Below are positions 54,460 through 64,000 of a DNA stretch of 64,000 nucleotides, piece by piece. The DNA is from Glycomyces lechevalierae. Lineage in GTDB: Bacteria; Actinomycetota; Actinomycetes; Mycobacteriales; Micromonosporaceae. The position numbers and the translations under genes were made by a program. Under the pieces are notes generated by a model. It was given only the letters and a program-made list of their open reading frames with translations, was not told the DNA's origin and did no database searches. The stretch covers positions 41,214-105,213 of the forward strand of contig NZ_JAPZVQ010000002.1 in assembly GCF_027622945.1 (NCBI RefSeq). The letters are read 5' to 3'. The first letter of the stretch is position 1. The number at the start of each line of letters is the position of its first letter.

Positions 54460-56754
54460 TCACGCTTCGCGGTTGCGGGCATAGTGCTCCAGGTACTCGA
54501 GCTGCTCGGGGTCGAGGCTGGGGCGCACGCGCTCCATCGCCTGGGCCACATGGGAAGCGGTGACGATACTGGCGTCGAGGGACTCGCGCATCGCCGTCAG
54601 CGCAGCCTCGCGCACGAGCGCCGCGCAGTCGGCGGCCGAGTAGAGCCACAGCTCGTCGGCGACCTCGCCGAGGTCCACGTCGTCCGCGAACGGCACGTTC
54701 TTCGCGTTGGCGCGCAGGATGTCCGCGCGGCCGACCGCGTCCGGCGGCGGCACGTACACGAGCCGTTCGAGCCGGCCGGGCCGCAGCAGCGCCGGATCGA
54801 TCATGTCCGGCCGGTTCGTCGCGCCCACGACCACCACGTCCCGCAGCGACTCCGCGCCGTCGAGCTCGGTGAGCAGCGCCGCGACCACGCGGTCGGCGGT
54901 CCCGCCGTCGGTCCCGCCCCCGCGCACCGGCGCGAGCGCGTCCAGCTCGTCGAAGAACATCAGGGTCGGGCTGGCCTGCCGGGCCCGGCGGAACAGCTCC
55001 CGCACGTTCTTCTCCGACTCGCCCACCCACTTGTTCAACAGCTCGGAGCCCTTGACGCTCAGCACGTTCGCGTGGCCCTCGCCCGCGACGGCCCGCACGA
55101 TGTACGTCTTCCCGCACCCGGGAGGTCCATACAGGAGGATGCCGCGCGGGGCCTCGATGCCCAAGCGGGTGAAGGCGTCCGGGTAGGTGAGCGGCCACAG
55201 CACGGTCTCGGTGAGGGTCTGCTTCAGTTCCTCCATGCCGCCCACGTCGGCGAGGGTGAGGCCGCCGAGCTCGACCGCGTCGCCGGACATGCTCGTGGGC
55301 CGCACCGAGTCCAGCGCGCCGTCGAAATCGGCGCCCTGCAACGCGGTCGCCCCGCCGTCCTTGGCGCGCATCGCGGCCCGCACGCCCGCCTCCCGGACCA
55401 TCACCGCGAGGTCGGAGGCCACATAGCCGGGCGCGCGGTGCGCGACGTTCTCGAGCTTCACGTCCTCGGCCACTTTCATACCGCGCGTGAGGTACACGAG
55501 CAGGTCGCGGCGGGCGTCGGCGTCCGGCATCGGCACGACGACCTCGTGCTCGAGCTTCGAGCGGAGGACCGTGTCGACGTCCTCGATCCGCGCGGTCGTG
55601 CACACCACCGCGTGCTCCCCCGGCTCGGCGAGGACCTCGTCGACGAGGCGGGTGAACATGGTGCCCAACGGCGTCCGCTTCCCCGCCGGGGCGATCGCCT
55701 CCACGCCGCGCACGAGCAGCACGCCCGGCACGGTGAGCGAGGCGACGGCGGCCCGGAGCCGGTCCGCGGCCGCGTTCGCCTCGAGGGCGGCCAGGTCGTG
55801 GCCCGAGACCTCGCTGACGCGCGCGCCCACGGCCGCCGCGACCGAACGCGTCACCGTGGCCTTCCCCGCGCCGGACGGGCCCGAGACGAGCACGCCCAGC
55901 GTCATGTCCGTGCCCACCACCTTCAGGACCTCGCGGTGGTTGAAACCGAGGTCGAGCAGCTCCCGCAGCTCCTCGGCGGGGATCTTCGCCCCGGCCAGCT
56001 CCTCGTACGGGATCGGCGCGATCCCCGGCTGCGCCTCGGGCTGCGCCCGCACCGGCTCGCGCGGCTCGGCGCGCGGACGGACCTGCGCGGCCTCGCCGCC
56101 CGGGTAGGCAGCGGGCATCGGCGCGCGGGCGCGGCCGGGATTCGCGACCCGGCCCGACTCGAGCGGCGACCCGATCGAGGCCGGGGCATCGGACTCCCAC
56201 TCCACACGAGTGTCCGAAGTGATCATCGCCGCGCTCGCCGGACTCGCCTCGACCACGTTGAGCACCATCGTGGTCCAGCCGATCCCGAGCGTGTTGTTCA
56301 GCGTCCGCCGCGTCGCCGACACCAGCTCGCGCTGCGCGTCGCCCAGCTCGATCGGCAGCAGCGACACGTCGTCGCCCTCGCCCACGACCTTCGACAGGAG
56401 CGCCAGCCGCAGCGTGTCAGGATCGACCACGGCCACCGCCGAAGCCGGACCCGACAGCACCACCCGGTCCGCCGCCGCGAGCGCCACCGGCGCGATCCGC
56501 ACCGGATCGCCATCGCGCGCACCGATGTTCCCCAACGTCAGGTCATCCGCGTACAGCGCCCGCCGCGACGCGTACCGGTCGGCGGCCAGCGCGATCGCGG
56601 CCGTCGAGCGGCGCCCCGCGATCGCCACGGCGTCGCCGGCGCGCAGGCCGAGCGCCGTGAGGGCTTCAGGGTGGAGGCGGACGATGCCGCGCCGGGCGTC
56701 GAGCCCGGCCTTGGCGCGGGTCGCGGTCAGCGTGAGGGAACCAGAGTCGGACAC
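54460..56754 (-). CDS. CDC48/VAT-type AAA+ ATPase with degenerate first ATPase domain
   Basis: A 764-residue protein with an N-terminal CDC48 double-psi barrel (about 1-100) and two AAA domains. D1 (about 260-480) has a Walker A ending GKAT instead of GK(S/T), and LLVRGVEAIAP where Walker B should give DE, so it is unlikely to hydrolyse ATP. D2 (about 510-735) is intact: GPPGCGKT, MFFDELDALAP, ATNRPDMIDPALLRPGRLE. The C-terminus lacks an HbYX proteasome tail. Probably a protein unfoldase or remodelling hexamer. The start is GTG at 56754. It is a single gene. Confidence 0.9.
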   Translation of the reverse strand: MSDSGSLTLTATRAKAGLDARRGIVRLHPEALTALGLRAGDAVAIAGRRSTAAIALAADRYASRRALYADDLTLGNIGARDGDPVRIAPVALAAADRVVLSGPASAVAVVDPDTLRLALLSKVVGEGDDVSLLPIELGDAQRELVSATRRTLNNTLGIGWTTMVLNVVEASPASAAMITSDTRVEWESDAPASIGSPLESGRVANPGRARAPMPAAYPGGEAAQVRPRAEPREPVRAQPEAQPGIAPIPYEELAGAKIPAEELRELLDLGFNHREVLKVVGTDMTLGVLVSGPSGAGKATVTRSVAAAVGARVSEVSGHDLAALEANAAADRLRAAVASLTVPGVLLVRGVEAIAPAGKRTPLGTMFTRLVDEVLAEPGEHAVVCTTARIEDVDTVLRSKLEHEVVVPMPDADARRDLLVYLTRGMKVAEDVKLENVAHRAPGYVASDLAVMVREAGVRAAMRAKDGGATALQGADFDGALDSVRPTSMSGDAVELGGLTLADVGGMEELKQTLTETVLWPLTYPDAFTRLGIEAPRGILLYGPPGCGKTYIVRAVAGEGHANVLSVKGSELLNKWVGESEKNVRELFRRARQASPTLMFFDELDALAPVRGGGTDGGTADRVVAALLTELDGAESLRDVVVVGATNRPDMIDPALLRPGRLERLVYVPPPDAVGRADILRANAKNVPFADDVDLGEVADELWLYSAADCAALVREAALTAMRESLDASIVTASHVAQAMERVRPSLDPEQLEYLEHYARNREA

Positions 56755-56842
56755 GCCGCCCAGCCTATTACGGCCCGGCGGCGGACGGCGACTCTCGCAC
56801 GGCGGGCCGCTGCGCCGCAGCCGCCGCTACTCTGCAGCGCCG

Positions 56843-57043
56843 CTACTCTTCAGCGGGCGAGAGCTCCATGCGGTAGACCTGGCGGCCGTCCTCGAGCAGG
56901 ATCGCGGCCGCCGCGCCCTGGTCGGCGAACTCGCGCCACCGCTCGCCCAGCCACGACTCCGCGTCGCCCTGGCTGCCCAGGTCGCTGTCGGGGGTGTCGA
57001 TCGCATTGCCGTCGGCGTCTTCGAGCTTCCAGGTCCAAGTCAT
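56843..57043 (-). CDS. Small conserved-type protein of unknown function
   Basis: A 66-residue acidic protein (MTWTWKLEDADGNAID to QVYRMELSPAEE) with a beta-helix-beta look and no signal peptide. It resembles short proteins common in actinobacteria without known function. ATG at 57043 lies 24 bases after the stop of the beta-helix gene on the same strand, so it is probably co-transcribed with it. Confidence 0.65.
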   Translation of the reverse strand: MTWTWKLEDADGNAIDTPDSDLGSQGDAESWLGERWREFADQGAAAAILLEDGRQVYRMELSPAEE

Positions 57044-57067
57044 GGGCCAAGATTACGCGACCGAGCG

Positions 57068-58957
57068 TCACCAGTCGAAGCGGTCGTGCGACGGCGCCGT
57101 CACCGGAGTGCGCGCCACGGGCGGCGGTTCCTCCTCGCGGCGGCGCGGACCGAACGCGAGGCTCAACGCCACGAGCGTCCACAAGGGCAGGAGCGCGAGC
57201 CAGACCCACGCCGGGGCGACCGGCACGAGCGGCAGCGTCCACACCGCCCGGTCGAACGCGTCCACCACCGCGACCGCGCCGATGAGACTCGTGAACAGCC
57301 CGAAGAACGGCATCCCGCACTGCCGCCACGAACGCCCCGCCAGCAGCCAGCCGACGCCCCACAGGCCGATCGCCAGCGCCTCGTAGTCGGCCCGGCCCGA
57401 CCAGATCGCGAGCACCAGCAGCAGCCCGCCCGCACCGGTCGCTATGGCGGAGAACGTCATCCGGCCCGCCCGCGGCGGGTTCTCGGTCCGGGCGGCCGCG
57501 AGCCAGCCCGCGCCCGTGAGGAACAGCAGCCCGGCCGCGAACACGACCGCGGCCTGGAACTCGAGCCGGTCGGTGAACCGGGCCCCGAACCAGTCGCAGC
57601 CGGCCGGGACCCCGGCGGCCGCGTCGCCGATGCCGCACTGCCAGACCTTGAAGGCCCGCAACGGATCCCCGACGAGCCGCGACGGCGTGTTCGCGCCGTC
57701 GCAGTCGGGCAGGGACGCGGGGAGGGTCCGGAACGCGTCCGGCTCGTCGAAGCAGTTGCCGGAGCCGGTGCCGTCCCACCACAGGTCGAGGCGGTTGCGT
57801 TCGCGCTGGCCGTCGTCGCGGACGCCGAAAGCGTTGTCCGCGAAAGTGTTCCCGTCGCCTTGACCGCCTTCGACGCCGCCGGTGCCCCAGGCGGCGACGG
57901 CGGCGGCGTCCTGGTTCCAGACGCGGTTGCCGGTGACGCCGGTGGAGGCGGTGTCGGCGAGGAGGATGCCGACGCCGCGCGGGACGGTGCGCTCGGGGCA
58001 GAGGATCCCCGCGGTCCAGTCGCGGGCGGCGAGGTCCGCGCAGGCGCCGGTGCCGAGCCGGTCGTAGTGGCCGGTGTTGTTGGCGTACACGAGGTTGCCG
58101 TGGACGTCGATCGGCGCGCCCACACCCGTGTCGGTGACGACGATGCCGGTCGTGTTGTCGTGCACGCGGTTCGCGCCGACGCCGACCGTGCCGGAGCCGC
58201 TTACGAGGATCCCGGTGAGGCTGCCGGTCGCCTCGCAGTCGTCGACGGTGGCGTCCGAGTCCTCGATCGCGATGCCGGCGTCGTCGGCGAGGTCGGCGCG
58301 GCAGCCGGTGAGCGCGACGCCGGTGGAGCGGGTGATGTGGAGGCCGTAGCCGCCGCTCTGGGTGGCGGCCACGGCGTCGAGGGCGGCGCCGTCGGCCTGG
58401 TCGAGGCGGAGCCCGGCTTCGCGGGCCTGGCCGAAGGTCACGTTGCGCAGGTAGAGGCCGGAGGCGCCGCCGGCCTCCAGGACCGTGTCGAGGGCGAAGC
58501 CGCCGGAGAAGAGCACGTCGTCGGGGCCGTCGCCGAGGCCTTCGATCTGGAGGTCGTCCACGCCGTCGAGGCGGACGGTCTCGGGGACGTCGAAGCGGCC
58601 GGGGAGGACGAGGATGCGGGTGCCGGGCGCGGCGGCGGCGACGGCGGAGGCGAGGTCGTGGTGGCCGTCGGCGAGGCAGTCCTCGTAGAGGCGTTCGTTC
58701 TCGACGCGCCGGAGGTCGATGTCCTCGTTGCGTTCGGCGAAGTCCTCGGCGTTCTCGGTGCAGACGTAGAGCGCGGGGCCGTCTTCGCGGTAGGCGGGCG
58801 GCGCGGTGGTCTCGCCGCCGCTGCGGGGAGGGGCTTCCTCGGCGCGGATGTCGGCGAGGTTGCCGCCGATCATGCAGCTCAGGGCGATCGCGGCGAACGC
58901 GATCACGCCGAAGACGACGGACGCGAGGCGGTGCTGGGGGCGCGGCGCGGGGGGCAC
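57068..58957 (-). CDS. Membrane protein with external right-handed beta-helix
   Basis: A 629-residue protein. An N-terminal span (about 12-34, ASVVFGVIAFAAIALSCMIGG) precedes a long external region of parallel beta-helix repeats (about 100-400; many N/D-rich rungs such as LTGCRADLADDAGIAIEDS and NRVHDNTTGIVVTDTG), like NosD/pectate-lyase folds. At the C-terminus four or five spans end in a basic tail. Beta-helix domains usually bind or cut polysaccharides; no catalytic residues can be assigned. GTG at 58957 behind TGAGG is preferred to an ATG at 58987 that has no ribosome site. The small gene follows 24 bases later. Confidence 0.7.
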   Translation of the reverse strand: MPPAPRPQHRLASVVFGVIAFAAIALSCMIGGNLADIRAEEAPPRSGGETTAPPAYREDGPALYVCTENAEDFAERNEDIDLRRVENERLYEDCLADGHHDLASAVAAAAPGTRILVLPGRFDVPETVRLDGVDDLQIEGLGDGPDDVLFSGGFALDTVLEAGGASGLYLRNVTFGQAREAGLRLDQADGAALDAVAATQSGGYGLHITRSTGVALTGCRADLADDAGIAIEDSDATVDDCEATGSLTGILVSGSGTVGVGANRVHDNTTGIVVTDTGVGAPIDVHGNLVYANNTGHYDRLGTGACADLAARDWTAGILCPERTVPRGVGILLADTASTGVTGNRVWNQDAAAVAAWGTGGVEGGQGDGNTFADNAFGVRDDGQRERNRLDLWWDGTGSGNCFDEPDAFRTLPASLPDCDGANTPSRLVGDPLRAFKVWQCGIGDAAAGVPAGCDWFGARFTDRLEFQAAVVFAAGLLFLTGAGWLAAARTENPPRAGRMTFSAIATGAGGLLLVLAIWSGRADYEALAIGLWGVGWLLAGRSWRQCGMPFFGLFTSLIGAVAVVDAFDRAVWTLPLVPVAPAWVWLALLPLWTLVALSLAFGPRRREEEPPPVARTPVTAPSHDRFDW

Positions 58958-59165
58958 GGCCTCAGGGTAGCCCGCCGGGAACGGCATGTGAAGGGCCGAA
59001 AGCGCTGGCGCGCAGGCGCTTCGGGCCGCGAACGCCGCCGGGCAGTCCCCCGCCCTCCCAGGGGGGCGACCCCGGTTCAAGTGTGTCGCGGGGGTCCGAC
59101 GGAAAGCCGCCGTTCTTACCGTCGTAAGGAAAAATGTCACCCGAAATGGTGAGGGAACGCGAAGA
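58958..59165. other. Gap upstream of the beta-helix gene
   Basis: A 373 bp gap runs from here to groEL. This part has G/C-rich inverted stretches (CGCCC/GGGCG near 59061-59080) and an AT-rich island GTAAGGAAAAATGTCA at 59125-59140. No gene is recognised. The rest of the gap holds the groEL hairpins. Confidence 0.4.
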
Positions 59166-59202
59166 CGCGGCACACCGTCCTTGGAGGGGACGGTATGCCG
59201 CG
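59166..59202 (-). terminator. Second hairpin behind groEL
   Basis: A 15-bp stem (59166-59180 with 59188-59202) that is fully paired only on the minus strand, where one A-C mismatch becomes a G-U pair. The loop is seven bases. Confidence 0.55.
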
Positions 59203-59244
59203 CTTGCGCAGCGGGCTACGCCGTCTGCACTGGAGGCCAGTACA

Positions 59245-59286
59245 GAGAAAGGGAGAACCACTCACGATACAGTGAGCGGTCCTCCC
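59245..59286 (-). terminator. Terminator of groEL
   Basis: A 15-bp stem (59251-59265 with 59272-59286), six-base loop, fully paired on the minus strand through two G-U pairs that would be A-C mismatches on plus. It is followed on minus by a TTT run. It lies 45 bases past the groEL stop. Confidence 0.8.
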
Positions 59287-59330
59287 TCGCAGTACTCAGT
59301 CGGCCTGAGGAAGCAGTCCCGAAGGGCTGC

Positions 59331-61214
<1,884 letters not shown>

Positions 61215-62153
61215 CTACTGCTCGGGCATGGGATGCCCGGGTTCGCCGGGGTCGACCGGGTCGACGGCGACGCCCGCGGCCTCGGCCGAGAGGGAGGTGG
61301 CGGAGACCGATTCGGCGCGGCCGCGCAGCCACGCGTAGGTGCACAGGGACGCGGCGAGGATCCAGATCATCGGCACGAGCAGCAGCAGCGCCATGATCGC
61401 CTCGGTGAGGACGGTGAGCACGGTCGCGAGCCAGGACGCGAAGACCGCGTGCCAGACGCCGGCGAGGAGCAGGCCGACGACCGAGATGACGAGGTTCGCG
61501 GCGACGGCCACGAGCACCACGATCACGATGCGGCCCAAGGCGGGCCAGAACGCCGAGTGCGTCAACTGGATCGAGCGGGCGTACGGGCTCTTGCGGGCCT
61601 CGAAGACCGCGGCGGGGGCCATGAGGCTGAGCGCGAAGATCGCCCACAGGCCCGGCAGGACGCACAGGACGAGGCCGACGGCGATGGTGACCCACGCGAG
61701 CAGGAGCCACAGGAAGAACCTGCCGCCGCGCCTGAACCCGAAGTCGAAGGCCTCGCCGAGCGCGAGGAACCCGCCCGCGGCCTCGGCGGCGGCGGTGCGC
61801 ACGGCGGCGAGCACGGCCGAGCCGGAGACGTAGAGGACGGCGAGGGTGAGGATCGCGCCGATGATCCCGACGGCGACGCCCGGGCTGTACTCGCGCACGA
61901 TCGTGCCCCAGTCGGTCCGGTTCACGTCGATGTCGGGTGTGCGCACGGTGTTGTTGAACGCGCCGAGGATCCAGCGGGGCAGGACCACGCCGATGAGGAG
62001 CACGAGGCCGACCGTGCGCCAGGAGCGCTGCACGACGTCCATCGATGCGTGCCACCAGCCCTCGAACGTGTCGGTCACGAGGGGGTCGCCGCCGGAGAAG
62101 CGGCCCGACGGCTCGCCCGGCCGCCCGGAGTTCCAGTATGGATCGTCGGTCAT
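61215..62153 (-). CDS. Multi-span membrane protein of unknown function
   Basis: A 312-residue protein. A hydrophilic N-terminus (MTDDPYWNSGRPGEPSGRF) is followed by about six hydrophobic segments (VGLVLLIGVVLPRW, VAVGIIGAILTLAVLYVSG, LWLLLAWVTIAVGLVLCVLPGLWAIF, IVIVVLVAVAANLVISVVGLLLAG, ATVLTVLTEAIMALLLLVPM and others) and an acidic tail. It resembles the YciC/GdpP-type membrane domain proteins without known activity (similar to the glycerophosphoryl diester phosphodiesterase membrane region). It is divergent from the peptide transporter gene. Confidence 0.7.
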   Translation of the reverse strand: MTDDPYWNSGRPGEPSGRFSGGDPLVTDTFEGWWHASMDVVQRSWRTVGLVLLIGVVLPRWILGAFNNTVRTPDIDVNRTDWGTIVREYSPGVAVGIIGAILTLAVLYVSGSAVLAAVRTAAAEAAGGFLALGEAFDFGFRRGGRFFLWLLLAWVTIAVGLVLCVLPGLWAIFALSLMAPAAVFEARKSPYARSIQLTHSAFWPALGRIVIVVLVAVAANLVISVVGLLLAGVWHAVFASWLATVLTVLTEAIMALLLLVPMIWILAASLCTYAWLRGRAESVSATSLSAEAAGVAVDPVDPGEPGHPMPEQ

Positions 62154-62328
62154 AGGGCGGATCGTAAACCAATGAACCGTGCATATCAGACAAACGACTG
62201 CATCGCATCGATTCGGGATGACACGTTCGCGCATTCCCCTGCCCGGCCGGACCCGAGCCACTACCGTACGCGTATCGGCGCACGTCGCGCCGAACAGGCA
62301 GCACAGCCGAGCACCTTTGGGAGCGCCG

Positions 62329-63867
62329 ATGTCCCACCGCGAACTGCGACCCGTCGGCCGCGAGAAGACCTTCTTCGGGCAACCCCGCGGCCTGGCCGTC
62401 CTCTTCGGCACCGAGATGTGGGAGCGGTTCAGCTTCTACGGCCTGCAGGGCATCCTGCTCACGTTCCTCGTCGCGGACACCGCGCAGAACGGGCTCGGAC
62501 TCTCCGACACCGTCGCCGTCCCGATCGCCTCGCTCTACTCCGGGCTCGTGTACCTGACGGCGCTGCCCGGCGGGTGGCTCGCCGACCGCATCCTCGGCCC
62601 GCGGCGCGCCGTCCTCATCGGCGGCATCATCATCATGTGCGGCCACCTCTCCATGGCCATCCCCGTCGAGAACCCCGCGACCGTGTTCTTCGGCCTGTTC
62701 CTGGTCGTGGCCGGCTCGGGCCTGCTGAAGCCGAACATCTCGGTCATGGTCGGCAAGCTCTACGACGGCGACACCGACGCCCGCCGCGACGCCGGGTTCT
62801 CCGTGTTCTACATGGGCATCAACCTCGGCGCGTTCCTCGGCATCCTCATCACCCCGTACCTCGCCGGGGACGACCGCTGGCACCTCGGCTTCGGCGCCGC
62901 CGCCGTCGGCATGGCCCTGGGTCTGCTCTGGTACGTGCGCGGCTGGCCGCGCCTGACCCACGCCGGGATCGGCCCGGCCCGGCCGCTCAACGAGGCCGAG
63001 AAGCGCAGGGCCACGAAGGTCGTCGTGATCGCCCTCGTGCTGGCCGCGATCGCGATCGCGGTCTGGGCCTGGACCGGGACGCTCACGCTCGCGACCGTCC
63101 CGACGGTGGTCACGGGCCTGTCGATCGCGGCCGCCGTCTGGTACTTCGTGTACATCTTCGGCCAGGCCAAGGACATCACGCCCGCCGAGAAGGCGGGCCT
63201 GCGCGCCTATGTGGGGCTGTTCATCGCCGCGGTCGTGTTCTGGATGCTGTACCTGCAGATGGGTTCGGTGCTCACCGCGTTCGCGGCGAACTCGGTGGAC
63301 CTCGACTCGTGGGGCTTCCACCTGCCCGCCGGCGGAGTGCAGAACTTCAACTCGATCTTCATCCTCGTGTTCTCGCCGATCTTCGGCGTCATCTGGGTCA
63401 AGGCGGGCACGGGGTTCGGGACGGCGTACAAGTTCGCGATCGGCGTGTTCCTCGTGGGCTTCTCGTACGTGTTCCTCGGCTGGCTGCAGACCCGCGCCGA
63501 CGACGGCATGCTCGCCGGGCTCGGCTGGATGGCCTGGGTGTACCTGCTGCTGACGTTCGGCGAGCTGTGCGTTTCGCCCGTCGGCTTGAGCGTCTCGACG
63601 CAATTGGCGCCGCCGAACCTCAAGGGGCAGATCATGGGCGTGTGGTTCCTCGGCCCGGCAGTGGGGACGCCCCTCGGCGGGCAGGCGTTCGCGTTCCTCG
63701 TGCCGAAGGTCGGCGAGGCGGCGTTCTTCTACATCCTCGCCGGGATCGCGATCCTCACCGCCGTCGTCCTCGCCGTGTTCGGCCCCGCCCTGCACCGGCT
63801 CATGGGCCGCGGCGGGCACGGCCCGAACGCCGTGCTGGAGACCCCGGCCGAACCGCTCGGGTTCTGA
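62329..63867 (+). CDS. POT family proton-coupled di/tripeptide transporter
   Basis: A 512-residue MFS-type transporter with the POT signature EMWERFSFYGLQGIL (ExxERF near residue 29-34), GGWLADRILGPRRAVLIGG and FSVFYMGINLGAFLG, and about 14 hydrophobic segments including two extra helices in the middle (AKVVVIALVLAAIAIAVW and on). ATG at 62329 behind GGGAGCG. It imports short peptides with protons and would complement the dpp ABC system. Confidence 0.92.
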   Translation: MSHRELRPVGREKTFFGQPRGLAVLFGTEMWERFSFYGLQGILLTFLVADTAQNGLGLSDTVAVPIASLYSGLVYLTALPGGWLADRILGPRRAVLIGGIIIMCGHLSMAIPVENPATVFFGLFLVVAGSGLLKPNISVMVGKLYDGDTDARRDAGFSVFYMGINLGAFLGILITPYLAGDDRWHLGFGAAAVGMALGLLWYVRGWPRLTHAGIGPARPLNEAEKRRATKVVVIALVLAAIAIAVWAWTGTLTLATVPTVVTGLSIAAAVWYFVYIFGQAKDITPAEKAGLRAYVGLFIAAVVFWMLYLQMGSVLTAFAANSVDLDSWGFHLPAGGVQNFNSIFILVFSPIFGVIWVKAGTGFGTAYKFAIGVFLVGFSYVFLGWLQTRADDGMLAGLGWMAWVYLLLTFGELCVSPVGLSVSTQLAPPNLKGQIMGVWFLGPAVGTPLGGQAFAFLVPKVGEAAFFYILAGIAILTAVVLAVFGPALHRLMGRGGHGPNAVLETPAEPLGF

Positions 63868-63873
63868 ACGGGC

Positions 63874-63896
63874 GGTTCAGCCGCGGCCGCTGAACC
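63874..63896. terminator. Hairpin between convergent genes
   Basis: GGTTCAGC (63874-63881) pairs with GCTGAACC (63889-63896). It overlaps the last codons of the partial minus-strand gene and could stop plus-strand transcripts of the peptide transporter. Confidence 0.45.
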
Positions 63897-64000
63897 ACTC
63901 GCCGGCCTGGGCCACCAAGCGGCGCACCGGATGCTGCGGCGGCAGTTCGGCGCGGCGCGGCCCCGGATGCAGGGCCGCGAAACCCGGCTCGATGAGGCGC
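63877..64000 (-). CDS. Partial gene, C-terminal 40 residues
   Basis: An open frame enters from beyond the right edge on the minus strand and stops at 63877 (ending HPVRRLVAQAGEWFSGRG). Its codon use is normal for the genome (G/C at third positions) and it faces the transporter gene tail to tail. It is too short to identify. Confidence 0.5.
   Translation of the reverse strand, partial: RLIEPGFAALHPGPRRAELPPQHPVRRLVAQAGEWFSGRG

Noticed and set aside
53276..56200. A 974-codon minus frame spanning the glycosyltransferase-like and AAA ATPase genes
   Set aside because: Only the last 350 residues are conserved; the rest is a shifted reading of the AAA gene.
59040..59100. 6C-type RNA on the minus strand
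   Set aside because: There is a run of six Cs, but no pair of hairpins holds C-runs in their loops.

Overview
The window is about 70% G+C and has dense, often overlapping genes with many GTG/TTG starts. It carries Lsr2, the rex-hemACDB operon, a BldN-type sigma factor with its RsbN-like partner, a mycothiol-enzyme-like protein, ClpC and a HrcA/CIRCE-controlled groEL. This points to a filamentous or Streptomyces-related actinobacterium (Glycomycetales, Micromonosporales or a relative). I cannot name the genus from sequence alone. Nearly everything is chromosomal core. I see no prophage, integrase, IS element or CRISPR array.

Layout. 1-3.3 kb: a B12-binding mutase subunit, a 648 bp gene-free stretch holding three hairpins that share one loop sequence, then sucCD. 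3.4-8.6 kb: an HhH membrane protein, a Tat-exported propeller protein, an amidohydrolase and a Ser/Thr kinase. 8.6-14.6 kb (minus): a dppABCDF-type peptide ABC importer; its 3' end lies in a 27-bp tandem repeat. 14.9-18.4 kb (minus): dnaX-ybaB-recR, with two perfect DnaA boxes behind dnaX. 18.6-20.1 kb: a secreted lectin-esterase. 20.2-26.0 kb: a MacAB-like ABC efflux operon with adaptor and duplicated-domain lipoprotein, divergent from a two-component system. 26.0-30.0 kb: tRNA-Thr, SRP RNA, tRNA-Ser, clpC, a second repeat array, lsr2. 30.2-36.1 kb (minus): lysS, a Memo/radical-SAM pair, an MsiK-type ATPase and a mycothiol-enzyme-like protein. 36.1-38.1 kb: murB and a small toxin-antitoxin island. 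38.1-43.9 kb (minus): rex-hemA-hemC-hemD-hemB. 44.2-50.3 kb: glutaredoxin, bldN-like sigma factor, rsbN-like anti-sigma factor, HAD phosphatase, an exported protein, folP. 50.4-54.3 kb: a SAM-I riboswitch and thrC, a double GNAT protein, a glycosyltransferase-like protein. 54.4-64 kb: a CDC48-type AAA ATPase, a small protein, a beta-helix membrane protein, groEL with two CIRCE sites, a membrane protein, a POT peptide transporter and the tail of one more gene.

How the parts work together. rex and the hem genes couple tetrapyrrole synthesis to NADH/NAD+. The sigma factor and its membrane anti-sigma appear to form a feedback loop, because a BldN-like promoter precedes the anti-sigma gene. SAM should repress threonine synthase through a riboswitch whose P1 stem touches the Shine-Dalgarno. 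Two peptide importers (ABC and proton-coupled POT) and a general sugar-ABC ATPase suit a saprophyte.

The least explained signals are the loop-conserved hairpin trio upstream of sucC, the two related tandem-repeat arrays, the DnaA-box pair behind dnaX, the palindrome cluster behind thrC, and an orphan antitoxin gene whose stop codon is superimposed on that of the neighbouring VapC gene.
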